DNA of 35,547 nucleotides from Allobosea sp. (GCF_017308075.1 NZ_JAFKFX010000056.1:1-35547), one strand, 5' to 3'; positions 1-8,566 are shown, numbered from the stretch's first letter. Program-made: numbers and translations. Notes: generated by a model not told the origin, from the sequence alone.

Positions 1-33
1 GGCGCTCGGCAGCCAATGGCTGGGGATGCTCTC

Positions 34-165
34 ATGACCTGGCAGGGCTTCACCGCCGGCTTCATCGCCGCGCTCGTCATGATGCTGATGGTCCGCGCCG
101 CGCTTTGGGTCGCGACCTCGCGCAAGATCTCCGACGCCATGGAAGCCGATATGGGCGGGAGGTGA
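34..165 (+). CDS. Small single-pass membrane protein of the mobile element
   Basis: A 43-residue open frame starting MTWQGFTAGF and ending EADMGGR. Residues 6-27 form one hydrophobic segment (GFIAALVMMLMVRAALWVA), followed by a short charged tail, so it is probably an inner-membrane peptide. The ATG at 34 has a GGGGA stretch about eight bases upstream. The frame stays open to base 1 and includes another ATG at 16, so a longer or partial protein is possible. Its stop lies three bases before the next gene's start, implying co-transcription with the HTH and integrase genes. I do not recognise the family. Confidence 0.5.
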   Translation: MTWQGFTAGFIAALVMMLMVRAALWVATSRKISDAMEADMGGR

Positions 166-168
166 GGC

Positions 169-444
169 ATGACGCGTACGCCGGTCCAGCCCGTCTTCGT
201 CGACCGCAAGACCGCAGCAGAGTTGCTGATGATCAGCGTCGAGACCTTCGACGTGTGGGTGCGTTCAGGGTTCTTGTCGCAGCCTCAGATTGACCGCGGA
301 CAGATCATGCGGTGGCATTGGCCTTCGCTCGAGGCGAAGCTTGCGCACTTCAGCGCTGAACCCGCGCACTCTGACCCGTTCATGGAAAACATTGCCGATG
401 TCTTCGGGAAAAAAGCGAAGGGCCGCAATCGTGCCGCTGCCTGA
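169..444 (+). CDS. Excisionase-like helix-turn-helix protein
   Basis: A 91-residue protein with a good ribosome site (GGGAGGTGAGG) just before the ATG. Residues 10-40 (VDRKTAAELLMISVETFDVW) look like the MerR/AlpA-type helix-turn-helix of phage excisionases and of small regulators next to integrases. The tail is basic (FGKKAKGRNRAAA). It overlaps the start of the integrase gene by about 47 bases in another frame, an arrangement common for xis-int pairs. The likely role is DNA bending or directionality control during excision, or regulation of the integrase; both are inferred from context and the HTH pattern. Confidence 0.6.
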   Translation: MTRTPVQPVFVDRKTAAELLMISVETFDVWVRSGFLSQPQIDRGQIMRWHWPSLEAKLAHFSAEPAHSDPFMENIADVFGKKAKGRNRAAA

Positions 445-1456
445 AGGGGTGTTCCGCATCAAGAAGCCGACCGGAAAGGTGTACTTTTACCATCAGGCTG
501 GCCGGCATCTCGATAAGGCCCTTCGCGGCCCGCTCACTCGCATCCCTTACGAGCCTCGCGAGGCTCAGTTCTGGTCGTTCTGCGAGGAATTGAACGGCAA
601 GAGCGTGGCGCCGAAGAAGGGGACCTTCACGGCAATCATCGAGCTCTACAAGGCGTCGTCGAAATGGGCGAGCTTCAGCCCGAAGACGCAGAACGTCTAT
701 GACTACTATCTCGGCCTGATCAAAAAGGCTTGGGGCGGCCAGATTGCCGAGGACCTGACGCCGGCGGCAATCTCAGCAGCGCGGGATGCTCTGGCCGCGA
801 CCGCGCCTGTCTCAGCCAACCTGCTCGTGCGCGTGCTCCGCGCCATGTGCACTTGGGCGGTAGGTGATGGGCATATGACGCGCAACCCGGCGCGAGATGT
901 TCCGCAAGTCGAGACACAGGTCGAGACCACCGAGCCGTGGCCGGAAGCTGTGTGGATCGCCGTCGTCAAGCACGGGCCATCTGATCTGGCACGGCTCGCC
1001 TATCTCGGCCGCGCCACCGGCCAACGCGTTGGAGATCTGGTCAAATTCTGGCCTGCCATGCGCCGAGGCGACGGTCTCGACATCAAGATTAGCAAGCTCC
1101 GCGGCAAGAAGCACTTCCTGCCGCTCTCCGCGGCGCACCTCAAAGAGATCGACGGCTGGAACGTTGGCGAGATGACGCCCTACCTGACGAAGCCTGACGG
1201 CAAGCGTCACAATGAGGCGTCGATCCGCTACCGCCTCCGGACCTGGCTCGCTGACAGTGCTCCCGACAGCATCCGAGGAGCTGACGTCAGCCCGCACGGT
1301 CTGCGCGCCCTCGCCTGCTGCGACGCCCGCCTCGCTGGCAGGACGCACCAGGAGATCGCGGCCCTGTTCGGCATGTCGATCCAGATGGTCGAGCGCTACA
1401 CCAGGCACATCGATCAGGAGGCGCTGGCACGCAAAGCGCGCTCCGGAATGGACTAG
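398..1456 (+). CDS. Tyrosine recombinase (phage-type integrase)
   Basis: A site-specific recombinase of about 352 residues. The N-terminal half is a SAM-like, arm/core-binding region (FTAIIELYKASSKWASFSPK... NVYDYYLGLIKKAWG). The C-terminal catalytic domain shows Arg210 in TGQRVGDLV, a lysine region (KLRGKK), His300 and Arg303 in SPHGLRA, and nucleophile Tyr334 in VERYTRH. The usual second histidine position reads LFGM. The start is uncertain: ATG 398 and GTG 431 are both reasonable, while an in-frame ATG at 290 would sit deep inside the preceding HTH gene. It is the outermost gene of the mobile element and should catalyse its integration and excision. Full length and complete catalytic set suggest it is active. 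Confidence 0.88.
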   Translation: MSSGKKRRAAIVPLPEGVFRIKKPTGKVYFYHQAGRHLDKALRGPLTRIPYEPREAQFWSFCEELNGKSVAPKKGTFTAIIELYKASSKWASFSPKTQNVYDYYLGLIKKAWGGQIAEDLTPAAISAARDALAATAPVSANLLVRVLRAMCTWAVGDGHMTRNPARDVPQVETQVETTEPWPEAVWIAVVKHGPSDLARLAYLGRATGQRVGDLVKFWPAMRRGDGLDIKISKLRGKKHFLPLSAAHLKEIDGWNVGEMTPYLTKPDGKRHNEASIRYRLRTWLADSAPDSIRGADVSPHGLRALACCDARLAGRTHQEIAALFGMSIQMVERYTRHIDQEALARKARSGMD

Positions 1457-1470
1457 AGAAGGAACACCGG

Positions 1471-1500
1471 CTGCAAACTTTCTCTAATCGATCTGCAAAC
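1471..1500. repeat. Pair of 8-bp direct repeats behind the integrase
   Basis: CTGCAAAC occurs at 1471-1478 and again at 1493-1500, 22 bases apart, close to two helical turns. The position directly downstream of the integrase stop fits arm-type or core-type recombinase binding sites near an attachment site. Two 8-mers alone could be chance, so this is only a candidate. Confidence 0.3.
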
Positions 1501-1548
1501 CAGATCACGAAAACCCCGATAGAATAAGGCCCGACAGCGATGAGGACG

Positions 1549-1569
1549 TTAACCCGGTATTAGGGTTAA
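1549..1569. promoter_or_regulatory. Inverted repeat upstream of the outer-membrane protein gene
   Basis: TTAACCC and GGGTTAA form perfect 7-bp arms around a 7-base centre, ending 63 bases before the outer-membrane protein start at 1633. Position and symmetry fit a dimeric repressor or activator site, or part of the element's attachment site. No regulator can be named from sequence alone. Confidence 0.4.
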
Positions 1570-1632
1570 TCGGGCATGAATCATCGCCGAGCCTGCCGCA
1601 CTCTCTGTCGGCGGCTGTTCGGAGAGTCATCG

Positions 1633-2499
1633 ATGCGTGCTGCATCTATCGCCGCCCTCACCCCGGTCGTCGCGATGGCCTGTGCGCTCACGCTGCCGCA
1701 GGCGGCGCAGGGCGCCGACTATCTCAGGGGCTCGCAGATCGAACAGCCGATCGAGGCGCCCTCCTTCGGTGCCGGCGCTTTCGACTGGTCGGGCTTCTAT
1801 TTCGGCGGCTTCGCCGGCCAGAGCGAAACCGAATTCGAACCGGGGCCCGGTCTGCCGGACCTCGCCCGCTCCGCTTTCCGCAACACGGCGCTCGGCCAGG
1901 CCGTCGATATGGGCCAGTTCGTCGTCGACCAGGGAGCGCGGCGCGACAGCGGCACCAATTTCGGCGGCTTCCTCGGCTATAATTACCTGTTCGGCGATGT
2001 CGTGCTCGGACTCGAGGCGGATTATACGCGCGCCGACCAGGGCTATGGCTTCCGCGACTTCATCGCGCGCCGCACCACCGCCGGCGGCCAGACACTCGAC
2101 TGGTCGATGGACACCAAGCTCGGGGCGCGGCTGCACGACTATGCCACGGCACGCCTGCGCATGGGCTACGCCTATGGGCGGATCATGCCCTTCGCCACCA
2201 TCGGTGCCGCCTTCGGCCGCTTCGACGCCTATTCGACGATCGATGCGACGGCCGCGATCGTCACCAACGCCAACACCGCGACCGAGACATCACGCATGGC
2301 GGCAGGCTATCCGCTGCGCGTCGGCGTCGCCCGCAAGAACATCTGGGGCTTCGGCATGGCGTTCGGCGCCGGCGTCGACTGGGCCGTGACCGACAATCTC
2401 CTCCTGCGCGCCGAATACCAGTATATCGGCTTCGGCGAGGTCGAGGGCACGAGTACGACGGTCAACACCGGACGCATCGCGGCCGCCCTGAAATTCTGA
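1633..2499 (+). CDS. Outer-membrane beta-barrel protein (Omp25/Omp31-like)
   Basis: A 288-residue protein with a signal peptide (MRAASIAALTPVVAMACALT, cleavage near AAQGA-DY) followed by alternating aromatic beta-strand segments. FDWSGFYFGGFAGQ opens the barrel, FGGFLGYNYLFGDVVLGLEA is typical of the rhizobial Omp25/Omp31/porin-like family, and the last residue is phenylalanine, the usual outer-membrane assembly signal. It probably forms an 8-strand barrel in the outer membrane; its ligand is unknown. I prefer ATG 1633, preceded by GGAGAG, because it gives a clean signal peptide; a start at 1576 would add 19 residues. The gene is monocistronic and ends at a strong hairpin shared with the convergent aroG. 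Confidence 0.85.
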   Translation: MRAASIAALTPVVAMACALTLPQAAQGADYLRGSQIEQPIEAPSFGAGAFDWSGFYFGGFAGQSETEFEPGPGLPDLARSAFRNTALGQAVDMGQFVVDQGARRDSGTNFGGFLGYNYLFGDVVLGLEADYTRADQGYGFRDFIARRTTAGGQTLDWSMDTKLGARLHDYATARLRMGYAYGRIMPFATIGAAFGRFDAYSTIDATAAIVTNANTATETSRMAAGYPLRVGVARKNIWGFGMAFGAGVDWAVTDNLLLRAEYQYIGFGEVEGTSTTVNTGRIAAALKF

Positions 2500-2521
2500 C
2501 GCAACCTACGGATCGCAAAAA

Positions 2522-2546
2522 AGGGCCGCAGCTCAGCTGCGGCCCT
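2522..2546. terminator. Bidirectional terminator between omp and aroG
   Basis: A perfect GC-rich hairpin whose arms AGGGCCGCAGCT and AGCTGCGGCCCT flank a single C. It is preceded by an A-run and followed by a T-rich stretch (CTTGCTTTTG), so it can end transcripts from both convergent genes. Confidence 0.85.
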
Positions 2547-2582
2547 CTTGCTTTTGCGCGTACCCCGCAGGCCGATGGCGGC

Positions 2583-3971
2583 CTATTCGGCCGCCTCGAC
2601 CTCGGGACGGGCCCGTCCGGAACGCTCGCGCTTGACCAGTTCGGCGACGAGGAAGGCCATCTCCAGCGCCTGCTCCGCGTTGAGGCGCGGATCGCAGAAG
2701 GTGTGATAGCGATCGTTCAGATCGGCGTCGGTCATGCCGCGGGCACCGCCCGTGCATTCGGTGACGTTCTTGCCGGTCATCTCCAGATGCAGGCCGCCGG
2801 CATAGGTGCCCTCGGCCTGATGGACGGCGAAGAAGTTCTTCACCTCGGAGAGGATCAGGTCGAAGGGCCGGGTCTTGTAGCCGCTCGCCGCCTTGACGGT
2901 GTTGCCGTGCATCGGATCGCAGGACCAGACGACATTGCGCCCTTCCCGCTTGGTGGCGCGCACCAGGGCCGGCAGATGGTCGAAGACCTTGTCGGCGCCG
3001 AAGCGGGCGATCAGCGTCAGGCGGCCGGGCTGGTTCTGCGGATCGAGCGCGTCGATCAGCTTGAGCAGCTCGTCCGGCTTCAGCGACGGCCCGCATTTCA
3101 GGCCGATCGGATTGCGGATGCCGCGGAAGAACTCTACATGGGCATGGTCGAGCTGGCGCGTGCGGTCGCCGATCCAGAGCATATGGCCGGAGGTGTCGTA
3201 CCATTCGCCGGTGGTCGAGTCGGTGCGGGTCATCGCCTGCTCATAACCGAGCAGCAGCGCCTCATGGCTTGTGTAGAACTCGGTCGAGCGCATCTCGGGA
3301 TGCGTTTCCGGGTCGATGCCGATGGCGCGCATGAAGTCGAGCGCCTCGGTGATGCGCTGCGCGACCTCGTCATAGCGGCCCGACTGGGGGCTGTCCTTGA
3401 CGAAGCCGAGCATCCAGCGATGCGCGTTATCGAGATTGGCGTAGCCGCCGGACGCGAAGGCACGGATCAGGTTCAGCGTCGCCGCCGACTGGCGATAGGC
3501 CTCGAGCTGACGGCGCGGATCCGGAATCCGGGCCTCGGCCGTGAACTCGTTCTCGTTGATGATGTCGCCCTTGTAGCTCGGCAGCTCGACGCCGCCGATC
3601 GTCTCGGTCGGGGCCGAGCGCGGCTTGGCGAACTGGCCGGCGATGCGCCCGACCTTCACCACCGGCGAACCGCCGGCGAAGGTCAGCACCACCGCCATCT
3701 GCAGGAAGAGCCGGAAGAAATCGCGGATGTTGTCGGCCGAATGCTCGGCGAAGCTCTCGGCGCAGTCACCGCCCTGGAGAAGGAAGGCCTCGCCGGCCGC
3801 GACCTTGCTCAACGCCCGTTTGAGCTTGCGCGCCTCGCCTGCAAAAACGAGCGGCGGAAAGCCGGCGAGCTGCTGCTCAACCGCCTTCAAGGCTGCCTGG
3901 TCCGGATATTCCGGCATCTGCTGGACGGGCTTTGCCCTCCAGCTCTCGGGCGTCCACCGCTCGGACATCAT
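2583..3971 (-). CDS. aroG: Class II 3-deoxy-7-phosphoheptulonate synthase
   Basis: Joins phosphoenolpyruvate and erythrose 4-phosphate to give DAHP, the first committed step of the shikimate pathway, in the cytosol. The 462 residues match the plant/Mycobacterium-type class II family along the whole length: [11 protein letters not shown] near residue 65, [60 protein letters not shown] and [17 protein letters not shown]. The cysteine of QGGDC and the later histidine and acidic residues are the metal ligands known for the family. Two adjacent ATGs (3971 and 3968) follow AGGAG; either could be used. It is transcribed divergently from the RidA gene, with about 260 bases between them. The symbol varies among genomes (aroF or aroG). 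Confidence 0.95.
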   Translation of the reverse strand: MMSERWTPESWRAKPVQQMPEYPDQAALKAVEQQLAGFPPLVFAGEARKLKRALSKVAAGEAFLLQGGDCAESFAEHSADNIRDFFRLFLQMAVVLTFAGGSPVVKVGRIAGQFAKPRSAPTETIGGVELPSYKGDIINENEFTAEARIPDPRRQLEAYRQSAATLNLIRAFASGGYANLDNAHRWMLGFVKDSPQSGRYDEVAQRITEALDFMRAIGIDPETHPEMRSTEFYTSHEALLLGYEQAMTRTDSTTGEWYDTSGHMLWIGDRTRQLDHAHVEFFRGIRNPIGLKCGPSLKPDELLKLIDALDPQNQPGRLTLIARFGADKVFDHLPALVRATKREGRNVVWSCDPMHGNTVKAASGYKTRPFDLILSEVKNFFAVHQAEGTYAGGLHLEMTGKNVTECTGGARGMTDADLNDRYHTFCDPRLNAEQALEMAFLVAELVKRERSGRARPEVEAAE

Positions 3972-4230
3972 AGTGCTCCTGATTTCACAAATCGCGCCTG
4001 CGTTAACCTCTTTTGAAGCGCGAAGGCCGGCCTATACACCCCAAGACCGCCGCTGACCACCGCTACGGCAACGAGCAAGCCAGAACTTCAGCGCCCGACC
4101 GGCGAAAAACCGCGTGCCGGCAAGCGCCTCACGCCTTCGGCCACGATCGCGGTCGGACCTGCGGGCCATGAGCTCAACCCGCCCGGGGACCGCCTGCGGC
4201 GGTGCCGGGCCAGACAAGGACGATCCGCCC

Positions 4231-4620
4231 ATGCCCAAGCGCAGCGTTTCCTCGGACCGCGTCTACAAGAGCCGGCTGCCCTTCGCCCAGGCCACGATCG
4301 CCGGCGACTTCATGTTCGTCTGCTGCGTCGGCGCGGATCTGCAGGGGAAATACGCCATCGGCGATGCAAGGCGCCAGACCCAGCAATGCATCGACAACAT
4401 CAGGGCCCTGCTCGAAGAGGCCGGCGCGAGCCTGAAAGACGTGGTCAAGTGCACCGTCTATGTCACCGACCGCGCCTATTGGGAGCCGATGAACGAGGTC
4501 TATTTCGCGAATTTCGCCGAGGAGCCACCGCACCGGGTCTCCTGCATCGTCAACGGGCTGGGCTCGCCCGACTGCCTCGTCGAGATCGACGCCACCGCCT
4601 ATCTCGGCAAGGCAGGCTGA
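4231..4620 (+). CDS. RidA family protein (enamine/imine deaminase-like)
   Basis: A 129-residue YjgF/YER057c/UK114-family protein. Family members form trimers and hydrolyse reactive 2-aminoacrylate-type enamines produced by PLP enzymes. The pattern is clear: TIAGDFMFVCCVGAD, TQQCIDNIRALLEEAGASLKDVVKCTVYVTD, and near the end HRVSCIV and CLVEIDATAYL. The arginine in HRVSC and the glutamate in VEID correspond to the residues required for deaminase activity in RidA proper, so this member may be catalytic. I chose ATG 4231 because AAGGACGAT lies just upstream and the N-terminus fits the family; an upstream in-frame start at 4114 would add unrelated residues. It ends 28 bases before the convergent LysR gene. 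Confidence 0.88.
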   Translation: MPKRSVSSDRVYKSRLPFAQATIAGDFMFVCCVGADLQGKYAIGDARRQTQQCIDNIRALLEEAGASLKDVVKCTVYVTDRAYWEPMNEVYFANFAEEPPHRVSCIVNGLGSPDCLVEIDATAYLGKAG

Positions 4621-4647
4621 GCGCGAGGCCCGGCGCGCCGCGTAGGC

Positions 4648-5538
4648 TCAGCCGTCGCGCGCTTCCTTGAGCAGCCAGTCGCGAAACAGGCGGATCTTGC
4701 GGGCGTTGCGGCGCCTGGTCGGATAGGTCAGCCAGTAGTCCTGTCCGTCGCGCAGCATCACGTCGAAAGGCTGGACCAGCACGCCCTGGTTCAGCTCCCG
4801 CCGAAAGAAGGCCGGCTGCGCCATCACCGCGCCGTTCCCGGCCAGCGCAGCCGTGACCTCGAACTGCTGCACGACGAGATCGATCCGCGCTTCACCAGCC
4901 TGGTCCGCCGAGGCCCCCGCCGCGGCGAACCAGCTGGCCCAGGATTTCGGGCAGCCGAAACGCGGCACCGCCAGCAGATCCAATGGCTGCGCCGCGCCAC
5001 CGAGATGCCGGAACAGCCCCGGGCCGCAGAGCGGGGTGTATTCATTGGTCATCAGCCAGTGCGCCTCCAGCCCCGGCCATTGCCCGCTGCCGCGCCGGAT
5101 GACGACGTCACAATCGTCGACCTCCGGTTGGCGCTGGCTCACTTGAGGAACCAGCCGGATGGCGAGACTGGGATTGGCGCACTGGAACAGGCCGAGCCGT
5201 GGAGCCAGCCAGTTCGCGGCGATCGTCGGCAGCGCCTGTACCGAAAGCACGCCTTCGGCCGTCTCGGTGACGGCAGCGAAGGCGCCGCGCAGGCCGTCGA
5301 ACGCATCGGTCACCGAAACGCCCAGCCTTTCCCCAGTCTCGGTGAGGACGACGCCGCGCGGCCGGCGCCGGAACAGCGGCGCGCCGAGCCGCTCCTCCAG
5401 GAGCTTGATCTGATAGCTCACCGCAGCCTGCGTCATGCCGAGCTCGGCTGCAGCCAGGGTGAAGCTGCCATGCCGCACCGCCGCCTCGAAGGCCCGCACG
5501 GCACTGAGCGGCGGCAGGCCGATCGCCAGATCAGACAT
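4648..5538 (-). CDS. LysR-type transcriptional regulator (GcvA-like)
   Basis: A 296-residue LysR regulator. The N-terminal winged helix-turn-helix reads PPLSAVRAFEAAVRHGSFTL then AAAELGMTQAAVSYQIKLLE, with the VSYQIK pattern of the GcvA/AmpR-like group rather than VSRQI. Residues from about 95 onward form the PBP2-like effector domain (LSVQALPTIAANWLAPRLG). The end, DYWLTYPTRRRNARKIRLFRDWL, is typical of the group. It is divergent from a small gene at 5636, and a T-N11-A-type element lies between them, so autoregulation plus control of that neighbour is likely by family precedent. The effector is unknown. Confidence 0.92.
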   Translation of the reverse strand: MSDLAIGLPPLSAVRAFEAAVRHGSFTLAAAELGMTQAAVSYQIKLLEERLGAPLFRRRPRGVVLTETGERLGVSVTDAFDGLRGAFAAVTETAEGVLSVQALPTIAANWLAPRLGLFQCANPSLAIRLVPQVSQRQPEVDDCDVVIRRGSGQWPGLEAHWLMTNEYTPLCGPGLFRHLGGAAQPLDLLAVPRFGCPKSWASWFAAAGASADQAGEARIDLVVQQFEVTAALAGNGAVMAQPAFFRRELNQGVLVQPFDVMLRDGQDYWLTYPTRRRNARKIRLFRDWLLKEARDG

Positions 5539-5548
5539 CAGCTGTCCT

Positions 5549-5563
5549 TATGCGTCAGACATG
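5549..5563. promoter_or_regulatory. Candidate LysR-box between divergent genes
   Basis: TATGCGTCAGACATG contains ATG-N7-CAT dyad symmetry and fits the loose T-N11-A LysR box. It lies 11 bases upstream of the LysR start and about 70 bases before the divergent small gene. The motif is degenerate, so the evidence is weak beyond its position. Confidence 0.3.
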
Positions 5564-5635
5564 AAATCCGGTTTGTCCGCGGCGCCCTCGATCGGCATTC
5601 CCTAGCGAAAGATCGACTTTCCCGGGAGCCGAACG

Positions 5636-5851
5636 ATGACGGCCGAAACTAGCAGAAAAAACGGATATGTCAGCCTTATGCCGCCCCTGAAGCTGCATTG
5701 GCCCCGTTTCCTGAGGCGAACACAGGGAAACAGGGTCACGCTGGACGCACGCCTCGACCCGGAAGGGCTGAGCGCTCACATGAGCCGCGACATCGGCCTG
5801 AACGACGCAAGCCTGCTTTATGACAGCAGGCGCTCGGACCGCGAGCCGTGA
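5636..5851 (+). CDS. Small YjiS/DUF1127-like protein
   Basis: A 71-residue protein with a good ribosome site (GGGAG, eight bases before the ATG). Its C-terminal half, LDPEGLSAHMSRDIGLNDASLL, resembles the end of the DUF1127/YjiS motif, in which a short helix is followed by an R-D-[IL]-G-[LI] signature. The N-terminal half is basic and less typical. Small DUF1127 genes next to a divergent LysR gene are common in Hyphomicrobiales, which supports the call. Some family members affect RNA turnover or phosphate and carbon metabolism; whether that applies here is unknown. Confidence 0.55.
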   Translation: MTAETSRKNGYVSLMPPLKLHWPRFLRRTQGNRVTLDARLDPEGLSAHMSRDIGLNDASLLYDSRRSDREP

Positions 5852-5942
5852 GGCCACGCGCGAACCGCCGAAGCGCTCATCGCGAGGCGCAAGCAAAGCG
5901 CGCGTCGTGAACGAGCGGGCTTTTGGACGGTTTCGCGCGCCC

Positions 5943-7316
5943 TCAGAGCGCGCTCTTGCGGGCCGTGCGCATGGTGACGAGTTCCTCCGCGGCGCTCGGA
6001 TGCAGAGCGATGGTGCGGTCGAAATCGGCCTTGGTCGCGCCCATGGTCACGGCGATGGCGACGGCCTGGATGATCTCCCCCGCATCATGGCCGAGGATGT
6101 GGACGCCCAGCATCCTGTCGGTCTTCGCATCGACCACGAGCTTCATGTAGATGCGTTCCTGACGGCCCGAAATCGTCGCCTTCATCGGCCGGAAACCGGC
6201 CTCAAAGACGCGCAGTTCATGGCCGGCAGCGACTGCCTGCTGCTCGGTGAGTCCGACGGTGCCGATCTCCGGCGTGGTGAAGACCGCCGAGGCGACGATG
6301 CTGTGGTCGGTCGTCCAGGGCTTGCCGCCGAAGGTCGTGTCGGCAAAGGCGTGGCCCTCGCGGATCGCGACCGGGGTCAGGTTGATCCGGTTGGTGACGT
6401 CGCCGACCGCATGGATCGAGGGCACGCTCGACGCCGAGCCCTCGTCGACCAGGACCTGCCCGATCGGCCCGAGCTTCACGCCCGCCGCCTCGAGCCCGAG
6501 TCCCGTCGTGTTGGGCCGGCGGCCGGTGGCGACCAGAACGACATCGGCATCGATCGGCTCGCCACCGGTGAAATGGGCGCGGCGCGTGCCATCGGCCAGC
6601 AACTCGATGCGGTCGATGGTGCAGCCGAGCCTGAAGGTGATGCCGGCATGGGCGAGCGCTTCGCGCAGGCGGGTGCGGATATCCTCGTCGAAGCCGCGCA
6701 GCACGTTGTCGCCACGATGCAGCACGGTGACGGCGACGCCGAGCCGCGCGAAAAGGCTGGCGAATTCGAGCGCGATATAGCCGCCGCCGACGACCAGAAG
6801 GCGGCGGGGCAATTCCGGCAGATGGAAGATCTCATTGGAGGAGATCCCGTATTCGCCGCCCGGGATCGGCGGGTCGAAGGCCGGGTAACCGCCGGTGGCG
6901 ACGAGGATATGGCGGGCCCGGACGGGCTTGCCGCTGCGCTGCAGCCTTACGGTGTGCGCGTCCTCGATGACGGCACGCTCCTCGTGGATCTGGACCAGCG
7001 CCGCTTCCAGCCCCTTGCGATAGAGTCCGGAGAGCCGGCCGACCTCGTTGGCGACGGCATCGCGCAGGGTCGGCCAGTCGAATTCCGGCTTGCCGAGCTT
7101 CCAGCCGAAGCCGGCGGCATCCTCGAACTCGTCGGCGAAGCGGCTGGCATAGACGAAGAGCTTCTTCGGCACGCAGCCGCGGATCACGCAAGTGCCGCCG
7201 ATACGGTCCTCCTCGGCGATCGCCACGCTGGCGCCGTGGCCGGCGGCGATGCGGGCGGCGCGGGTCCCCCCCGAGCCGGCACCGATGACGAAGAGGTCGA
7301 CGTCGAACGCGCTCAT
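5943..7316 (-). CDS. gor: Glutathione-disulfide reductase
   Basis: An FAD flavoprotein of 457 residues that reduces glutathione disulfide with NADPH, maintaining the cytosolic thiol pool. FAD binding starts at VIGAGSGGTRAAR (residues 10-22). The redox-active disulfide is Cys43-Cys48 in GGTCVIRGC. The NADPH-binding motif is VVGGGYIALEFASLFARLG, followed by an arginine (LHRGD) that fits NADPH rather than NADH. The second FAD motif is IHAVGDVTNRINLTPVA, and the C-terminal dimer segment carries the catalytic His-Glu pair in IALHPSAAEEL. ATG 7316 follows AGGACAGGAC and overlaps the upstream gene's stop by four bases (ATGA), so translation is probably coupled. Confidence 0.95.
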   Translation of the reverse strand: MSAFDVDLFVIGAGSGGTRAARIAAGHGASVAIAEEDRIGGTCVIRGCVPKKLFVYASRFADEFEDAAGFGWKLGKPEFDWPTLRDAVANEVGRLSGLYRKGLEAALVQIHEERAVIEDAHTVRLQRSGKPVRARHILVATGGYPAFDPPIPGGEYGISSNEIFHLPELPRRLLVVGGGYIALEFASLFARLGVAVTVLHRGDNVLRGFDEDIRTRLREALAHAGITFRLGCTIDRIELLADGTRRAHFTGGEPIDADVVLVATGRRPNTTGLGLEAAGVKLGPIGQVLVDEGSASSVPSIHAVGDVTNRINLTPVAIREGHAFADTTFGGKPWTTDHSIVASAVFTTPEIGTVGLTEQQAVAAGHELRVFEAGFRPMKATISGRQERIYMKLVVDAKTDRMLGVHILGHDAGEIIQAVAIAVTMGATKADFDRTIALHPSAAEELVTMRTARKSAL

Positions 7317-8566
7317 GTCCTGTCCTCGAGATTTCGCATGTCTATGGGAGCAGCGGCGAACAGCAGCGCCGCAAGGGTCAGGACGGCGATCCACCAGCCC
7401 TGCCAGGCGCCATGCGCGACCACGACGATCGCGAAGCAGCCGGCGAAGAAGGCGGCAGGCATCGCCGACCGCGGCGGCGGCAGCCGTCTCAAGCGAGCGA
7501 GCAGCAGCAAGCCGGCCACCAAGAGCAAGGCGGCTCCGACGAGGCCGGTATCGACCCAGGCCTGCAACGGGGCGCTATGGGGATGGCCGATCGCCAGCAT
7601 CGCCCGGCGCGGAGGCGAAATGGTCTGCGCGACCGGATCCTGGTCCAATGTCGCGGCGGCGTTGAAGCCGTAGCCGCGCAACGGCCGCAGCATCGCCGCC
7701 TCGCCGAAGGTCTCCCAGATGTCGATGCGGACCTCGTGCGAAGGCTGGAGATGGCTGCGCAGGGAGGCCGGCAGCTGCGCCTCCAGTGTCGGCCCGATCG
7801 CCGGGGCGAGCGCCATGGTGGCCAGGAAAGCGGCCGCCGTCGCGGCGAGCATCAGCCGCGGCGCTGCGGCAAAGACGATCCCGGCCACGACCATCACGAC
7901 GAGGCCGAGCTTGGCCGCCTCGCTGTCGGAAGCGAAGACCAGGGTCGCGACGACGAGGCCGAGCAGGCAGGCCAGGACGCGGTCGCGCCTTGCCCCTTCG
8001 CGCCAGAGGCGGTCGATCACCGGAACCGCCAGGACGAGGCAGGTGAGCGCGGCGCGGTTGAAGTAGAAGCTCTCCTGGCGCCGGTCGAGGGCGAGCCATT
8101 TGCGCAGCGCAAACTCGGTGGCGAATTCGTAATAGAGCAGGCAGGACGCCAGGATCACCGTGACCGCGAGCACGCGCATGAAGCGCCGGGAGGGAGTGAA
8201 GGCGCCGCTCGCCACGATCGTCAGCCCCGCGAGCAGCGGCAGCACGAATTCGCCCCACATCCGCAGGCCGGCCGCCGGGCGATGGCTCCAGCCCGTGCTG
8301 ACCAGGGCCCAGAGCGCGAAGCCCAGCACCAGAACCCCGATCGGCGCGCGCAGCAACGGCGCAACGCCACGCCACAGCCCACCGACGCCGCCTCGCGTCA
8401 GCCCCGCCACAAGAAAAGCAAGCGCCGCCAAGCCGAGAAACAGCGGCGCGGAGCGCGTCGCGGCCCACATGGCGAGAGGAAGGGCGGCGAGCAGACCATG
8501 GCCGACCGCGGCGGCGGCTCCGGCAAGGGGGGTGCCCGTCGCCACGGGAGAAGCAGATCGAGACAT
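7313..8566 (-). CDS. O-antigen ligase-like polytopic membrane protein
   Basis: A 417-residue inner-membrane protein with about ten to twelve hydrophobic segments. The overall pattern matches the Wzy/WaaL (O-antigen ligase, PF04932) superfamily: a long periplasmic loop after the middle helices containing HEVRIDIWETFGEAAMLRPL and then GFNAAATLD and IGHPHSAPLQAWVDTGLVG. The H-x-H-S/N-x8-D/E-x-G-x-x-G-type pattern after the loop is characteristic of this superfamily. Related proteins join or polymerise lipid-linked sugars on the periplasmic face, but the substrate is unknown here because no polysaccharide genes surround it. ATG 8566 was preferred over a start 40 residues upstream because it leaves a short cytoplasmic N-terminus. 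Its stop overlaps the gor start, an unexpected partner. Confidence 0.8.
   Translation of the reverse strand: MSRSASPVATGTPLAGAAAAVGHGLLAALPLAMWAATRSAPLFLGLAALAFLVAGLTRGGVGGLWRGVAPLLRAPIGVLVLGFALWALVSTGWSHRPAAGLRMWGEFVLPLLAGLTIVASGAFTPSRRFMRVLAVTVILASCLLYYEFATEFALRKWLALDRRQESFYFNRAALTCLVLAVPVIDRLWREGARRDRVLACLLGLVVATLVFASDSEAAKLGLVVMVVAGIVFAAAPRLMLAATAAAFLATMALAPAIGPTLEAQLPASLRSHLQPSHEVRIDIWETFGEAAMLRPLRGYGFNAAATLDQDPVAQTISPPRRAMLAIGHPHSAPLQAWVDTGLVGAALLLVAGLLLLARLRRLPPPRSAMPAAFFAGCFAIVVVAHGAWQGWWIAVLTLAALLFAAAPIDMRNLEDRT

Larger units (their letters stand above)
1..1500. mobile_element. End of an integrated phage or genomic island
   Basis: Three closely packed plus-strand genes (small membrane protein, excisionase-like HTH protein, tyrosine recombinase) occupy the first 1456 bases and are followed at once by ordinary chromosomal genes. 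A site-specific recombinase as the outermost gene is typical of the end of a prophage or integrative element. The element continues to the left of the window, so its type and size cannot be judged. No tRNA gene is visible at the junction. The right boundary is only placed somewhere between the integrase stop and the outer-membrane protein gene. Confidence 0.6.

Noticed and set aside
2703-4016. 437-codon plus-strand frame opposite aroG
   Set aside because: It is antisense to a fully recognisable DAHP synthase and has the composition of a shadow frame.
5820-7673. 617-codon plus-strand frame across gor and the ligase-like gene
   Set aside because: It runs antisense to both recognised genes; its length reflects high GC and few stop codons.
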